Assembly: GCA_963693365.1 (NCBI GenBank)
Contig: CAVNZM010000002.1
Coordinates: 3,162,001 to 3,226,000, forward strand
Reading direction: 5' to 3'
Source of the DNA: Amoebidium appalachense
Lineage: Eukaryota; Ichthyosporea
DNA: 64,000 bases
The notes below the pieces were generated by a model. The model worked only from the letters and a program-made list of their open reading frames with translations, was not told the DNA's origin and searched no databases. Position 1 is the first letter of the stretch; each line of letters opens with the position of its first letter. Below are positions 22,691 to 61,151 of the stretch, in pieces. The translations under genes and the position numbers were made by a program.

Positions 22691-23085
22691 GGGCCCAGCC
22701 ACATCGGCTGAGTCAACTTGCTCCGAGCAGAATTATTCTGCAGAAAGCAGAACAAAGCAGAATTACTCAGCAAAAGCAGAATTATTCTGCAAAAGCAGAA
22801 TCAATCTGCTAAAAGTCAATTAATCTGCTAAAAACAGAATTATTCTGCTAAAAGACTAACCTGCTTTTTGCGGAATAAATCTGCTAAAAGCAGAATTTTG
22901 CTGAAAGCAGAGTGATTCTGCTAAAAGCAGCGTAATCCCGCTTTTGCAGAATAATTCTGCTAAAAGCAAAATAAAGCAAAATAATTCTGCCTTTTGCACA
23001 ATAATTCTGCTTTTTGCAGAATAATTCCGCTTTTCCAGAATAATTCTGCTTTTTGCAAGTTGACTCTGCCGCTGTGATTGGGGCC
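22691..23085. mobile_element. Foldback element with palindromic minisatellite core
   Basis: The terminal arms 22691-22721 and 23055-23085 are inverted repeats (26 of 31 positions match), sharing the inner block GAGTCAACTTGC. The flanks GCCCATGA and TCCCATGC match at 6 of 8 positions, which could be a decayed 8-bp target duplication of hAT type. The core is an array of short units around the palindrome GCAGAATTATTCTGC joined by AAAAG or CTTTT spacers. There is no open reading frame. Confidence 0.65.
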
Positions 23086-24180
<1,095 letters not shown>

Positions 24181-24346
24181 CCCTGAGTCTCTCTCTCTCT
24201 CTCTCATCCGCATAATAGAGTTCAAAAATGGCACGTCATTACCATACATACGGCACGTACAGGGCCGTACGTGGCCTCCTTAGAGTATCCCCCCTTCCCC
24301 CCCCTTCCCCCCACATACACACACACACACAATCCCCACCCCCAAC

Positions 24347-25358
<1,012 letters not shown>

Positions 25359-25397
25359 ATTGGGCGTGGGACTTGGTAAGGTTCGAATCGAATCGCG
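25359..25397 (+). repeat. 39-bp direct repeat, left copy
   Basis: This matches 28121-28159 at 36 of 39 positions (ATTGGGCGTGGGACTTG..., ending TTCGAATCGAATCGCG). The right copy lies about 190 bp upstream of the secreted-protein start codon. The pair brackets the retroelement-containing block. Confidence 0.85.
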
Positions 25398-25512
25398 AAG
25401 GGCCGCCAGGCCGCCCGGAGCACGGAGCACGGCGCACGGCGCACGGCCCGCCAGGGCCAGCCCGACCCGGCACGGTGGCACGCCAGGCAGCGGGAGGGAG
25501 GGCAGGGAGGAG
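25398..25512 (+). repeat. GC-rich repeat, left copy of an inverted pair
   Basis: This about 115-bp GC-rich block (GGGCCGCCAGG ... GGGAGGGAGGGCAGGGAGG) recurs in inverted orientation at 27540-27651 and again, shorter, at about 27358-27460. It abuts the truncated 5' end of the reverse transcriptase fragment. Confidence 0.85.
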
Positions 25513-25516
25513 AATG

Positions 25517-26975
25517 GGTCGGCTACTGGAAGCTATGTTTACGTTTACACGCGGACGAGCGGTGGTTAATGGGCGGCTATCCCCAGGGTTTACCCGCACG
25601 CGCGGGGTCCTTCAAGGGTCCCTGCTAAGTCCTCTTCTTTTCAACCTGTATATTGATGATTTAGCCGACACTCTTTCTGCGGCACAAATTGACGGGGGGT
25701 TGCCATCCCAGGCTCCCCCCGCCCTCTTTTTTGCCGACGATATTGTGCTTATGTCATCCGATCCTCTCGAACTACGGCAATACATTCGTGTGGTTGAATA
25801 TTGGTGCCAGCGCAACGATATGCAGATTGATGTCAAAAAGTGTGCCCTTTTATCAAAATCGATACCGGCATGGGACGACGTTTGTATTTTCGGCAGTCCC
25901 CTCCCTCGCCCAATCGAATACAAGTATTTGGGGATTCCGGTGGACGAATGGGGCATATGTTTCAAACGGATGATCGACCGTCGGGTGGAGAGTGCAGGCA
26001 GGTAAGGCTTCGGTTATTTAGGGATGTGTATCTTGCTACTCTTTCTCATACTGTCCACCTATACAATCGTCCGAGTATATTTCGCCATATATTTGCCCTT
26101 TGTCTGAATAGGGGTCGCCCTTACTAGCTATGGCACCCCCTGATACTGTTACTAATGTCCTCAAATCAATCGATGATTTCCACTACACAACTTGTTGTAC
26201 GTTTCTCACTGGTCTTTCCACACCTATCCCTAGACACCTTTTTGATTCTCTCTACGCACTCACACCACCATCACAACGCGTACACGAATTAGCCCTTAAA
26301 TTTCACGAGCACATCACCCGCCTGTCCGCTTGTGCCCCGGACCACCCGCTCTTCCGGCTACACGCATCCCCGCCGGACTCGCCCTCTACTAGTACCTCTT
26401 CCCTTCCCCATCGTCTCTGCCCATTGCCGAGCGTTATGTGGAATGGCTGGCGACCCCACCGGAGGTACGGCTAGATCATAGTGTGAATATATTGAATAGT
26501 TTCAAGTCTATGGCTGATAGATATCTTTTTACTCTACGTGTTGAGTCCCTTCCGGTGTTAGGACCGCCAAAACACCAACTACTAGTAGCCTATATGGCGT
26601 GCTGATGGATACGGTTAGAGAGTCTCGTTCATGCATATATTCGTTTATTCGTAATGTGGTGTGGTGCAAAAACGCAAAGATGATTATGGCTTGGCGGTGT
26701 AATCGGTTTCTGGTGTCTCCTGCTCGTATGTGTAATATGTGTGGGGGGCGGTTTCTCGCGGCTGCATATCTATCAATAAATGCAACCTGTTAGCTAATGT
26801 ATTAGAACCGGAGGTTATTGGCGGTTTTATTCTCTTTTCTTCCTCTCTTCCTCAATATATCCGTTTTAAGATGACTATCCTAGATCACCTTATTAATGCT
26901 GCACAGTATGATATTGTGATCCGGTGCCTTAACTTTCTTTCGGAGCTACCGATGCTAGCCTCTGCTTACCCATAA
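25517..26975 (+). pseudogene. Decayed LINE-type reverse transcriptase fragment
   Basis: Open segments at about 25517-26005, 26130-26474 and 26599-26975 lie in different frames and together look like the back half of a non-LTR retrotransposon polyprotein. The first has the reverse transcriptase motif GVLQGSLLSPLLFNLYIDDL, then the catalytic FFADDIVLM box, then the motif 6/7 region with YKYLGIP. The second resembles the region that follows the polymerase in LINEs (a DHPLF motif). The third has a Cys-x2-Cys pair. The upstream polymerase motifs are missing: homology starts right at the GC-rich repeat, so the copy is 5'-truncated, and frameshifts and stops have inactivated it. No endonuclease is seen. 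The LINE clade is not determined. Confidence 0.82.
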
Positions 26976-27119
26976 TATGTGATAGGGGTGTCATATACTA
27001 CGATGGCACTCATTGTTGCCTAGCATGTACATATGTCACTGGCTGCATTTGATTGGCTGTGCTGGAAAACACAGTAGGCCGTCGAATGTGGCTGGGCCTC
27101 CGGCAGTGTCCACGCAATA

Positions 27120-27655
27120 AAAAGTGTATAAACCCCAGGGAGGAGCCTCGGGGCAGCGGGAGGGAGGGCAGGGAGGAGGGCAGGGGGGGGGTCTGGGGGG
27201 AGGGGAGGACAGGGGGGCCTGGGGGGAGGGAGGGCATATATATGGAAGGGCATATGCCCTCCCTCCCCTGCCCTCCCATAAGCCCTCCTTCCCCCCAGAC
27301 CCCCCTGCCCCCCCCCCCCCCAGCCCCCCCCTGCCCTTCTCCCTGCCCTCCCTCCCGCTGCCCTCCTCCCTGCCCCCCCTCCCGCTGCCTGGCGGGCCAC
27401 CGTGCCGGGTCGGGCTGGCCCTGGCGGGCCGTGCGCCGTGCGCCGTGCTCCATGTCCTCCCTCCCCCCAGACCCCCCTGCCCTCCCTCCCCCCAGACCCC
27501 CCTGCCTTCCTCCCTGCCCTCCGGGCCCTCCCGCCGCCCTCCTCCCTGCCCTCCCTACCGCTGCCTGGCGGGCCACCATGCCGGGTCGGGCTCGCCCTGG
27601 CGGGCCGTGCGTCGTGCGCCGTGCTCCGTGCTCCGGGCCTGGCGGCCCTTGAACA
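27120..27655 (-). repeat. GC-rich repeat cluster, right side of inverted pair
   Basis: This is a cluster of purine-rich then pyrimidine-rich GC DNA. It contains two inverted copies (about 27358-27460 and 27540-27651) of the block at 25398-25512, plus a partial copy in the left orientation at about 27148-27190. Long open frames on both strands reflect base composition and are not accepted as genes. Confidence 0.75.
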
Positions 27656-28245
27656 GAGAGATTTACCCACATGCATGAGTAAGTGCGTGATGATAAGCGC
27701 CAATAAGAGAGAATGTGTGTTGTAGCCTCGCGACCGGGGGGAGCTCGAGCTCGAGGGGGAGGGGACAGGGACCAATGGTTGCGGTTGAATGCATGCGTAC
27801 GTATGCCGTGACGCGCGGTACGTCTGGCCGGTCTCATACCTGTTTACATGTAAGCAAACAAGAGTCTCGACCATGTACTTTGCTAATACTAGTACTTTTC
27901 AAAGAGTCAGTGACAAGCGGGTGACATTTCTGGATTTTTCCCTCACATGTGGGTATATGTAAATCTGTCTGTTCATGAAGTCGTAACGCAATTTCTGTGG
28001 TTTTTATGCATATGTACGAAGAACGTCTTGTTGTAGGTAGCCTTTCAGGTGCACGCGTACGTGTATGTAGCTCATTCATGACCCGCGGTGCGCCTATACA
28101 GGTTGACGAGCTCAGAGTGAATTGGGCGTGGGACTTGATCAGGTTCGAATCGAATCGCGTTTTGTTTCAACTCAGTCTGCTTTCAAGCCAAGGAGTTGAG
28201 TGCCGCGTGAGATACATCACAGGTCACAGTATCCGTTTTATTTAT
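27656..28245. other. Spacer upstream of the secreted-protein gene
   Basis: Unique sequence with no gene seen. It contains the right copy of the 39-bp direct repeat (28121-28159). Confidence 0.6.
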
Positions 28246-28288
28246 CCAATCCCCTGCCTGCCGGAACCGGGCCAGCACAGTACAAATA
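28246..28288 (+). promoter_or_regulatory. CCAAT box and TATA-like element of the secreted-protein gene
   Basis: CCAAT at 28246-28250 and TACAAATA at 28281-28288 lie about 97 and 59 bp upstream of the chosen ATG (28347). The spacing is plausible for a core promoter, but both are short motifs. Confidence 0.4.
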
Positions 28289-28346
28289 CCCCCGTACTCG
28301 TCCGGAAACATTTGATACGCCCTCAGTGCTATCGTACCTACACGTA

Positions 28347-33353
<5,007 letters not shown>

Positions 33354-33710
33354 TACTTAAATCCACCTGAGGCATTGGCAGAATGACAATTGCACCGTGT
33401 TTCAAATGATGTTTCGATGATGTTTTGCTTTTTCAATGATGTTTTGCTTTTTTATGATGTTCCAAGCGCAGATAACTTCGTGTACAGATGTACATGCATG
33501 TAAATACCAGAAACCTGACATGATCTTCGAGTAAATTCTTGAGATGAAAGATGAAAGCATCTGTTGCGGCCGTAATACTATGCTCGAGGAAGCAATCATG
33601 AAACAGACCAGTTTTGTTGTTTTTACAAAGGATGTGGCAGCCACTTGCTGTTAATTGGACTCCAAGAATTAGGTCAAAGACCGCCATTTTTTTGGCATGT
33701 AGGAAAGCAT

Positions 33711-33751
<41 letters not shown>

Positions 33752-34023
33752 GATCTTTTTGTTAATGTTCCAAGCAGCAGCTGGTCTCTGTGAGACTTAC
33801 CAACAGAATACGCTGGCCCAAGGGCCCGGCGAAGTGAAAAAAAAAAATGTCCAGTTTTAAGCGTCTGTGTATCGTGTACTATACGTGCAAGCAGGTGTCG
33901 GCGTGACGGAACATTTGGAGGTGGTGGTGGTGGGGAGGGGAGGAGGGAAGAGGGAGGTGAGGGAAGGGCTGGGGGAGGAGTGGTGGTGGTGGTGGCGGCG
34001 GTGGTAGTGGTAGTGGTGGTGGT

Positions 34024-34066
<43 letters not shown>

Positions 34067-34101
34067 CGGGGGGCAGGGGGCGAAAGGGGCGAGGAGCTGA
34101 A

Positions 34102-34176
<75 letters not shown>

Positions 34177-34450
34177 TGTGTGTGTGTGCGCGTGCATGTG
34201 TCTCCCCACTAGCAAGGCTGGAGCAAATACCCCACGGGCTAAGCGTGTACTAGTAATCAGAATGGTTAAAGGTGTGTTAGCTTAGCTGCCAGCCTGCGCC
34301 ATTAGCACCCTAGCTTGGGTATTGTCGGCACTTAGTGGAAGATGGTAGTTCCTACGAGGAACCCCATTGGCAACTGGGGTCCGCAGGCTCCGGGAACAAA
34401 ATGGGAATATATATATCACAATGTGTGTGTGTGTTCGTGCGTGCGTGCGT

Positions 34451-34549
<99 letters not shown>

Positions 34550-34593
34550 GCGTTTGTGTGTGTGCCTGTGTGTGTGCGTGCATGCGTGCGCTT

Positions 34594-34643
<50 letters not shown>

Positions 34644-34940
34644 GTGCAAGCGTGCGTGTGCGATGGTGTGCACGCAACACCGAGTGTGCATTTAAAGCGC
34701 TTGTGTGTGTGGGTGTGTGCGTGCAATGATGCGACACCGTGCGTGCATGCATACGTGTGTGTGTGTGTGCGCGAGTGTGCGCATGTGTGCGTGCGTTTGT
34801 ACATGTGTGTGTGTGTGGAGATGGGTGGGTGTTTTTTGGGTGTGTATGTGTGGCCCGGAAGAGAAGGGGGGGGGGGGGGGGGGGGGGGGGGGGTGGGGGG
34901 GCTCTGATCACGTGAGATGGGCGACTTTTAATAAAGCGTG
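33354..34940. other. Intergenic spacer: T run, G tracts, (GT)n
   Basis: I see no gene. Contents: short tandem copies of a GATGTTTTGCTTTTT-like motif (about 33407-33460), a T homopolymer of about 35 nt (33713-33748), a GGT/G tract (about 33920-34075), (GT)n at about 34104-34190 and 34428-34660, and a G tract at about 34867-34893. Confidence 0.75.
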
Positions 34941-35207
34941 CTGGTCGTAGTCCTCCCCCCTTAGAGCTGCCGAATCTGGTCGTAGTCCTCCCCCCTTAGA
35001 GCTGCCGTAGAGGCTGCCCCGTGACAGGTGCTGTACATCTCAAATTCGGAATCGAGTCCCATGGATGCCGGGCTGTGTTGCACCACCGTGATGACCCGTG
35101 ACGGTGTATACGTCGGGTGGAACAACGTGTCGGTTGGTGCTTTGCCTCACGGGGCAGCCTCTACGGCAGCTCTAACTTGAAAGGGGGAGGACTACGACCA
35201 GATTCGG
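34941..35207. mobile_element. Foldback (MITE-like) element with long inverted arms
   Basis: Arms 34970-35024 and 35147-35207 are near-perfect inverted repeats of about 55-60 bp (CCGAATCTGGTCGTAGTCCTCC... and its complement) around a 122-bp loop. The outer 30 bp of the left arm is also duplicated in tandem at 34941-34970. There is no open frame. I could not see a clear target duplication, so the superfamily is unassigned. Confidence 0.7.
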
Positions 35208-56872
<21,665 letters not shown>

Positions 56873-56943
56873 CCAATCAAACGTTTGATACCGGTTTATC
56901 CAATCAAAAAGTGCTAAACTATTCCACCGTGCGTTTATAAAAA
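56873..56943 (+). promoter_or_regulatory. Core promoter of the NlpC/P60 gene
   Basis: Two CCAATCAAA boxes (56873 and 56900) lie upstream of TATAAAAA (56936-56943). A TCAGTTCAG initiator-like stretch follows about 15-20 bp later. The start codon is 204 bp beyond the TATA box. Confidence 0.65.
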
Positions 56944-57147
56944 GAAGAATCCATTCAGTTCAGCAACACAACAACATCGACGGCGTGACGCGAAAGAAAG
57001 CAACAACATAAACACGCGCCAAGCATTCTCCTCTAACTGCAATTTTTCACCTCAAAAATCGTCACGCTTTACGTATCGCTTTCCGAACACAACAGCAACA
57101 TTTTCACGCCTTCTTACTAATAGGTCCACATACAGCACATCATAATC

Positions 57148-57954
57148 ATGAAGCTTCTTTCCGTCTTCGTCGCCGCCATGGCAACCTCTTCTTCCACGCA
57201 CGCAGCCCCTGCAAGCAACAACACCACCAACCTTGTAGAAGAGCCGGCAATCGTCACAAACCAACTATCCCTGATACACCTGCACCGTCGAGATGACGAT
57301 TTCTCCCGCGTTTTTGCCTCCCAACTCGCCCTGCATGCACGCTATGAGCAGTGCTGGCCATCAATGAAGTTCAACTCATGGGGTCCCCACGACCCGTGCT
57401 TCCCACAGAACATTCCAGATGTTTCCACGTCACGTGGACGCCTTGTGCTCGCCGCCGAGTACTATACAAAGCAGGGGTTGATTTACGCCCATCAGCACGA
57501 CCCCTATTGGATAAACCCTAAAACTGGGAAGAAGGGGATTGATTGCTCAAACCTGACCGCATGGCTATACAACTTTGTGCTTGGAATCACTTTCAGCAGC
57601 GACATCACTGCTCAGTCATCTATGAGCCTGCCTCATGTTACAGACTACTCCTCTCTCGAAAACGGAGACATTGTCTTCTTCTCCGGTGGGAAAGAACTCA
57701 CAAAAATCACCCACGCTGGTATTGTTGTTCGTAATGGGGCAACCATTACTGTTATCAACAGTTCTGGAAAGTTCAACGGGCCTTTCCCATCCACCGACAC
57801 AAACACGTGGCCACTCAACAGCTTCCAGTATGGGTTCCGTGCCAGCGATATCATTGGTGCGTGGAACAACAACCACAAGGGCTTGGCAACGGGACTGTGT
57901 GCACTGGTTCCGGCCAACGGCAAATGTAGCAGAGTGCGTGTAGTCCGTGTGTAA
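57148..57954 (+). CDS. Secreted NlpC/P60-family cysteine peptidase
   Basis: A single uninterrupted 268-aa frame, unlike its many-exon neighbours. The N-terminus (KLLSVFVAAMATSSSTHA, about residues 2-19) is a signal peptide cleaved near A-x-A, so the enzyme is secreted. The catalytic domain lies at about residues 95-235. The nucleophile cysteine is in KGIDCSNLTAWLYN (about C133), the histidine in THAGIVVRNG, and a polar residue in VINSSG is the likely third member. The spacing and the DYSSLENGDIVFF segment before the histidine are typical of NlpC/P60 hydrolases. These cut D-gamma-glutamyl-diaminopimelate bonds in bacterial cell walls. Such genes in eukaryotes are often acquired from bacteria; the missing introns fit that, but the gene now has a eukaryotic promoter and signal peptide. 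A role in digesting or defending against bacteria is inferred. Confidence 0.88.
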   Translation: MKLLSVFVAAMATSSSTHAAPASNNTTNLVEEPAIVTNQLSLIHLHRRDDDFSRVFASQLALHARYEQCWPSMKFNSWGPHDPCFPQNIPDVSTSRGRLVLAAEYYTKQGLIYAHQHDPYWINPKTGKKGIDCSNLTAWLYNFVLGITFSSDITAQSSMSLPHVTDYSSLENGDIVFFSGGKELTKITHAGIVVRNGATITVINSSGKFNGPFPSTDTNTWPLNSFQYGFRASDIIGAWNNNHKGLATGLCALVPANGKCSRVRVVRV

Positions 57955-59038
57955 GGATACGTGTGACAATGCCGCCAGATACTAATTAAGGATTCGGAAG
58001 GTGGGGAAATCAGAAAAATACATTAATTGAAGTTGTAGATTCTCTCATATAGCATTTGGGAATGCCCCCCATTCCTGTGTACATGTACAGTTGCTACAAT
58101 ATATACAGAAGTTTACATTGGACGTAGAGAATGCTATTCAATTTTACACACAGCTAGAACAAGTTCAGATTGCAAATATTCTTTCTTGACTCGGTTTGAG
58201 GTGTCTACAGCTGGTGTCTAACTATAATACAACATGTATGTACTGCACTGCATCGATAAATTAATGCTCTATAATCTTATGTGTACTGTACTAGTCTCTG
58301 TATGGGTTAAGTGTACTCTAGGGGGTTTATAATCTTTGACCATGATCGCAGAGCAGCCTAAGCTGGATTGTGCGGCTATTTTAATGATACGGCCACATAA
58401 ACACCCTTGGATGCAAATAAAATCATTTCGTTTTTGCTGCCCATGTACTGAAAACCGTTCTCTGCTCGGTATCCTTGGAAAATAAAACGGATTAAGGAGA
58501 TGGATTACTGTGTCCCAGGGGGGAGGGGGGAGGGGGGGGGGAGGATGTGGTGAAGGAAGGGGGTGCACACCCCCACCCTCCCCCCCCCCCCTCCCCCCTC
58601 CCCAAACCCCCGCGCCCACCCACCCGCCCACCCACTCACCCCCCTCCCCAACCACGGCCACCACACACCCATGGTCTCCCAAATCTTCTCCCTTCCTCCA
58701 CGTACACCACAATTGCAACATGTATCCACCACGGGGAGGGATAGGAACTGATCGTATAGAAAAATGAAAATGGACTGATTATGATGATGACTTTGAAAGA
58801 TAACCGAGCCTCATCCTCTCACTTGAACTGCACCACAAATAGATGGCCTGCAACGGTAGTGTGGTTCTTTTCGTAGTGTGTATAACCTCCCTCCCACCAT
58901 ATGTGTGCGCACACGCACGCACGCACGCACGCACGCATGTGCAGCCACACTCGCTCGCACACACGCACGCACGCTCGCACGCACGCATGCACACGTGACG
59001 CACATGCGCGCACACACACACACACACACGCACACACG

Positions 59039-59102
<64 letters not shown>

Positions 59103-59292
59103 CGCAAGCGCACACACGCACACACACACACACACATACGTATACACACACGCACCAGATGTGCCTATACTTCGCATTTCAGCCGATGTGCTGCGATAGT
59201 TCTACCAGCACGCCACCAGTGCACGAGTTGGAACGGCCTGGAGGGAATTCCAAAAAGACTAAAGAGGGAGAAAAAAAAATTGTCTGTCCCAT
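57955..59292. other. Spacer with (CA)n and C tracts
   Basis: 57955-58500 is unique 3' flank of the peptidase gene. 58515-58700 holds G- and C-rich tracts. 58903-59155 is a (CA)n/(CACG)n compound microsatellite. I see no gene. Confidence 0.75.
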
Positions 59293-59384
59293 CTTTGCTT
59301 TAAACTACTGTAAAGCTTGTGTTACTTTTTGATTTGCTAACAAATACGGTGCCAACTGGATCATTTTGTTTTATTGCAACCAAG
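59293..59384 (+). repeat. Dispersed about 90-bp repeat, copy 1
   Basis: This matches 63869-63951 in the same orientation. A long perfect stretch starts GCTAACAAATACGGTGCCAA and runs into TTGTTTTATTGCAACCA. An upstream CTTTGCTTTAAACTA is also shared. Confidence 0.9.
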
Positions 59385-59703
59385 GGCTGCGGGGCGAGCC
59401 CACCCGGACTAGGTAGGCACCACAAAGACATTCTTTTGCTCGGGCAACTCACTACCGTAGCTGTTTTACTTCAACTCTAACGTTTGCAGAGAGGTGGGTC
59501 GGGCAGACCAGGTCACACATGACAACTGCGCCGCGGCTCAGTGCATTGGGCCGTTGTCGTTACCATAGTAGTTTTAGATCCTGGTTTTATATTTTAAAGG
59601 TCGAATCAAAATACTAGGGAAGTAAACTTGGCCAATCATTCGACAGCATTAGTATAGCTTAAAGGCAGACCAGCTGAGTGGCCCACGTCACTCACCGGGA
59701 GGC
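59385..59703. other. Short spacer before the LTR element
   Basis: Unique sequence; I see no gene. It ends in GAGGC (59699-59703), the left target-site duplication of the next element. Confidence 0.7.
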
Positions 59704-60108
59704 TGTTGGAAGTAGAGTCCGCTGTGACTAGGGTCGTCGTGGCGCGCTTGGGCGCTGACCCGTTTTTTTACTGCTTTCAGTGTGTTAACTCCATGACTGA
59801 ACTCCATGACTTAACTCCATGACTTAACTCCATGTCTGCACCTGGCAGAGACGTGGCTTATATACCCGTGGGGCAGCAGTCTGGAATGTAATCCGGATGC
59901 CAGGCGCTAATCGGATTGGTTACTTTCATTTAGATATCTCTGGGACCAGTGAACCAATCGTTTGCAGTCAAAACACAATTGGCAACATTCCTCAACTATG
60001 CAGATGTGCATGTGGTGATCGAGTGTCAGCATGTGTCTATGTACACGGAACCAATTGTAAAGCTAACATACACATATAGTGGAGTGAGCGTAAGTCTGCA
60101 CTCCAACA
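59704..60108 (-). repeat. 3' LTR (element orientation)
   Basis: 405 bp, TG...CA ends. It differs from its partner at 59852 (A/C), 59857 (C/T) and one site in the AGATATC/AGAGATC motif near 59933. Confidence 0.9.
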
Positions 60109-60396
60109 CCCCTACCCAATTGGAGAAGTGTACACACCACTAGAGAAGAGAGAGTGAGTGTGGCTGCTTGCAGGGTAGACCGGGGTGTGCATTCCACTGT
60201 GGTGCGTGCCCCGCCAATGAAGTGGAATACTTGACGTTGATGTCGCAGGCTGCTGCGGATGGAGTTTGTGGAAGCGAAAGTCTCTACTTCACGGAAATAC
60301 GCTCGCGGGTGTAGGGTACAGCCTAGAAGTCGGTTTCTGGGCTCCTCCGTTCAAGGCGTCGTAGGGGACGTGAAGTTAGAGGCCGCGGTGTCGTGT

Positions 60397-60411
60397 CTGG
60401 GCCCATAACCC
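60397..60411 (-). promoter_or_regulatory. Primer-binding site matching the initiator tRNA-Met anticodon arm
   Basis: GGGTTATGGGCCCAG on the minus strand follows the LTR with no spacer. Its complement, CTGGGCCCATAACCC, is the anticodon stem-loop of eukaryotic initiator tRNA-Met. Internal priming of this kind is known for Drosophila copia, which uses a cleaved 5' half of that tRNA. Confidence 0.85.
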
Positions 60412-60816
60412 TGTTGGAAGTAGAGTCCGCTGTGACTAGGGTCGTCGTGGCGCGCTTGGGCGCTGACCCGTTTTTTTACTGCTTTCAGTGTGTTAACTCC
60501 ATGACTGAACTCCATGACTTAACTCCATGACTTAACTCCATGTCTGCACCTGGCAGAGCCGTGGTTTATATACCCGTGGGGCAGCAGTCTGGAATGTAAT
60601 CCGGATGCCAGGCGCTAATCGGATTGGTTACTTTCATTTAGAGATCTCTGGGACCAGTGAACCAATCGTTTGCAGTCAAAACACAATTGGCAACATTCCT
60701 CAACTATGCAGATGTGCATGTGGTGATCGAGTGTCAGCATGTGTCTATGTACACGGAACCAATTGTAAAGCTAACATACACATATAGTGGAGTGAGCGTA
60801 AGTCTGCACTCCAACA
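60412..60816 (-). repeat. 5' LTR (element orientation)
   Basis: 405 bp, followed on the right by the GAGGC target duplication. It carries TATATAAA, the better TATA match of the two LTRs. Confidence 0.9.
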
Positions 60817-60892
60817 GAGGCGTCCTGCGTGGTCCTCGAGAAATCTGTACGGCCCTCTGGGGACCACGACTGTGCCCTCTGATAAATCGACG

Positions 60893-60976
60893 CTGGCTCT
60901 ATTTTTCAAGGTAGGTGAGTCACGTGATTAGCCGCTCTCCGTATCGTCCGTGTCTCCTTGAAAAATAAGAGCTACC
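60893..60976. repeat. Small imperfect inverted repeat
   Basis: GGCTCTATTTTTCAAGGTAG and CTCCTTGAAAAATAAGAGCTAC face each other across about 45 bp. It lies just outside the LTR element and its nature is unknown. Confidence 0.6.
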
Positions 60977-61151
60977 TCAGAAGGTAGCAGGGAGGCGTCA
61001 CAACCGCACACACGTGCATGCTTCTCTCGCACGTTGACTTTCAACCTTCTGTTCTAACATCATGTTCTAACATACTTTGCTGGGCTTGGCGGTGTTTTGA
61101 GTTTCTAGTTTCTGGCATGATGACGTTCTAAAACGGGTTTTTCGAGAACAA

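Larger units (their letters stand above)
59704..60816 (-). mobile_element. Complete short non-autonomous LTR retrotransposon (TRIM-like, copia-type priming)
   Basis: Two direct LTRs of 405 bp (59704-60108 and 60412-60816) differ at only three positions. Each begins TGTTGGA and ends TCCAACA, the usual TG...CA termini. GAGGC flanks both sides (59699-59703 and 60817-60821), a 5-bp target duplication. The 303-bp interior has no coding capacity. Read on the minus strand, the base after the 5' LTR begins GGGTTATGGGCCCAG (60411-60397), complementary to the anticodon arm of eukaryotic initiator tRNA-Met. A purine-rich GGGTAGGGG abuts the other LTR, and TATATAA (fwd 59857-59864 and 60565-60572) lies inside the LTRs in the same orientation. 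Each LTR also holds four copies of a 13-bp AACTCCATGACTT-like motif. The near-identical LTRs imply a recent insertion driven in trans by an autonomous relative. Confidence 0.92.

Noticed and set aside
27010-27874. 275-284-codon GC-rich open frames on both strands
   Set aside because: They lie in the inverted GC-rich repeat cluster; composition explains the lack of stops and there is no domain.
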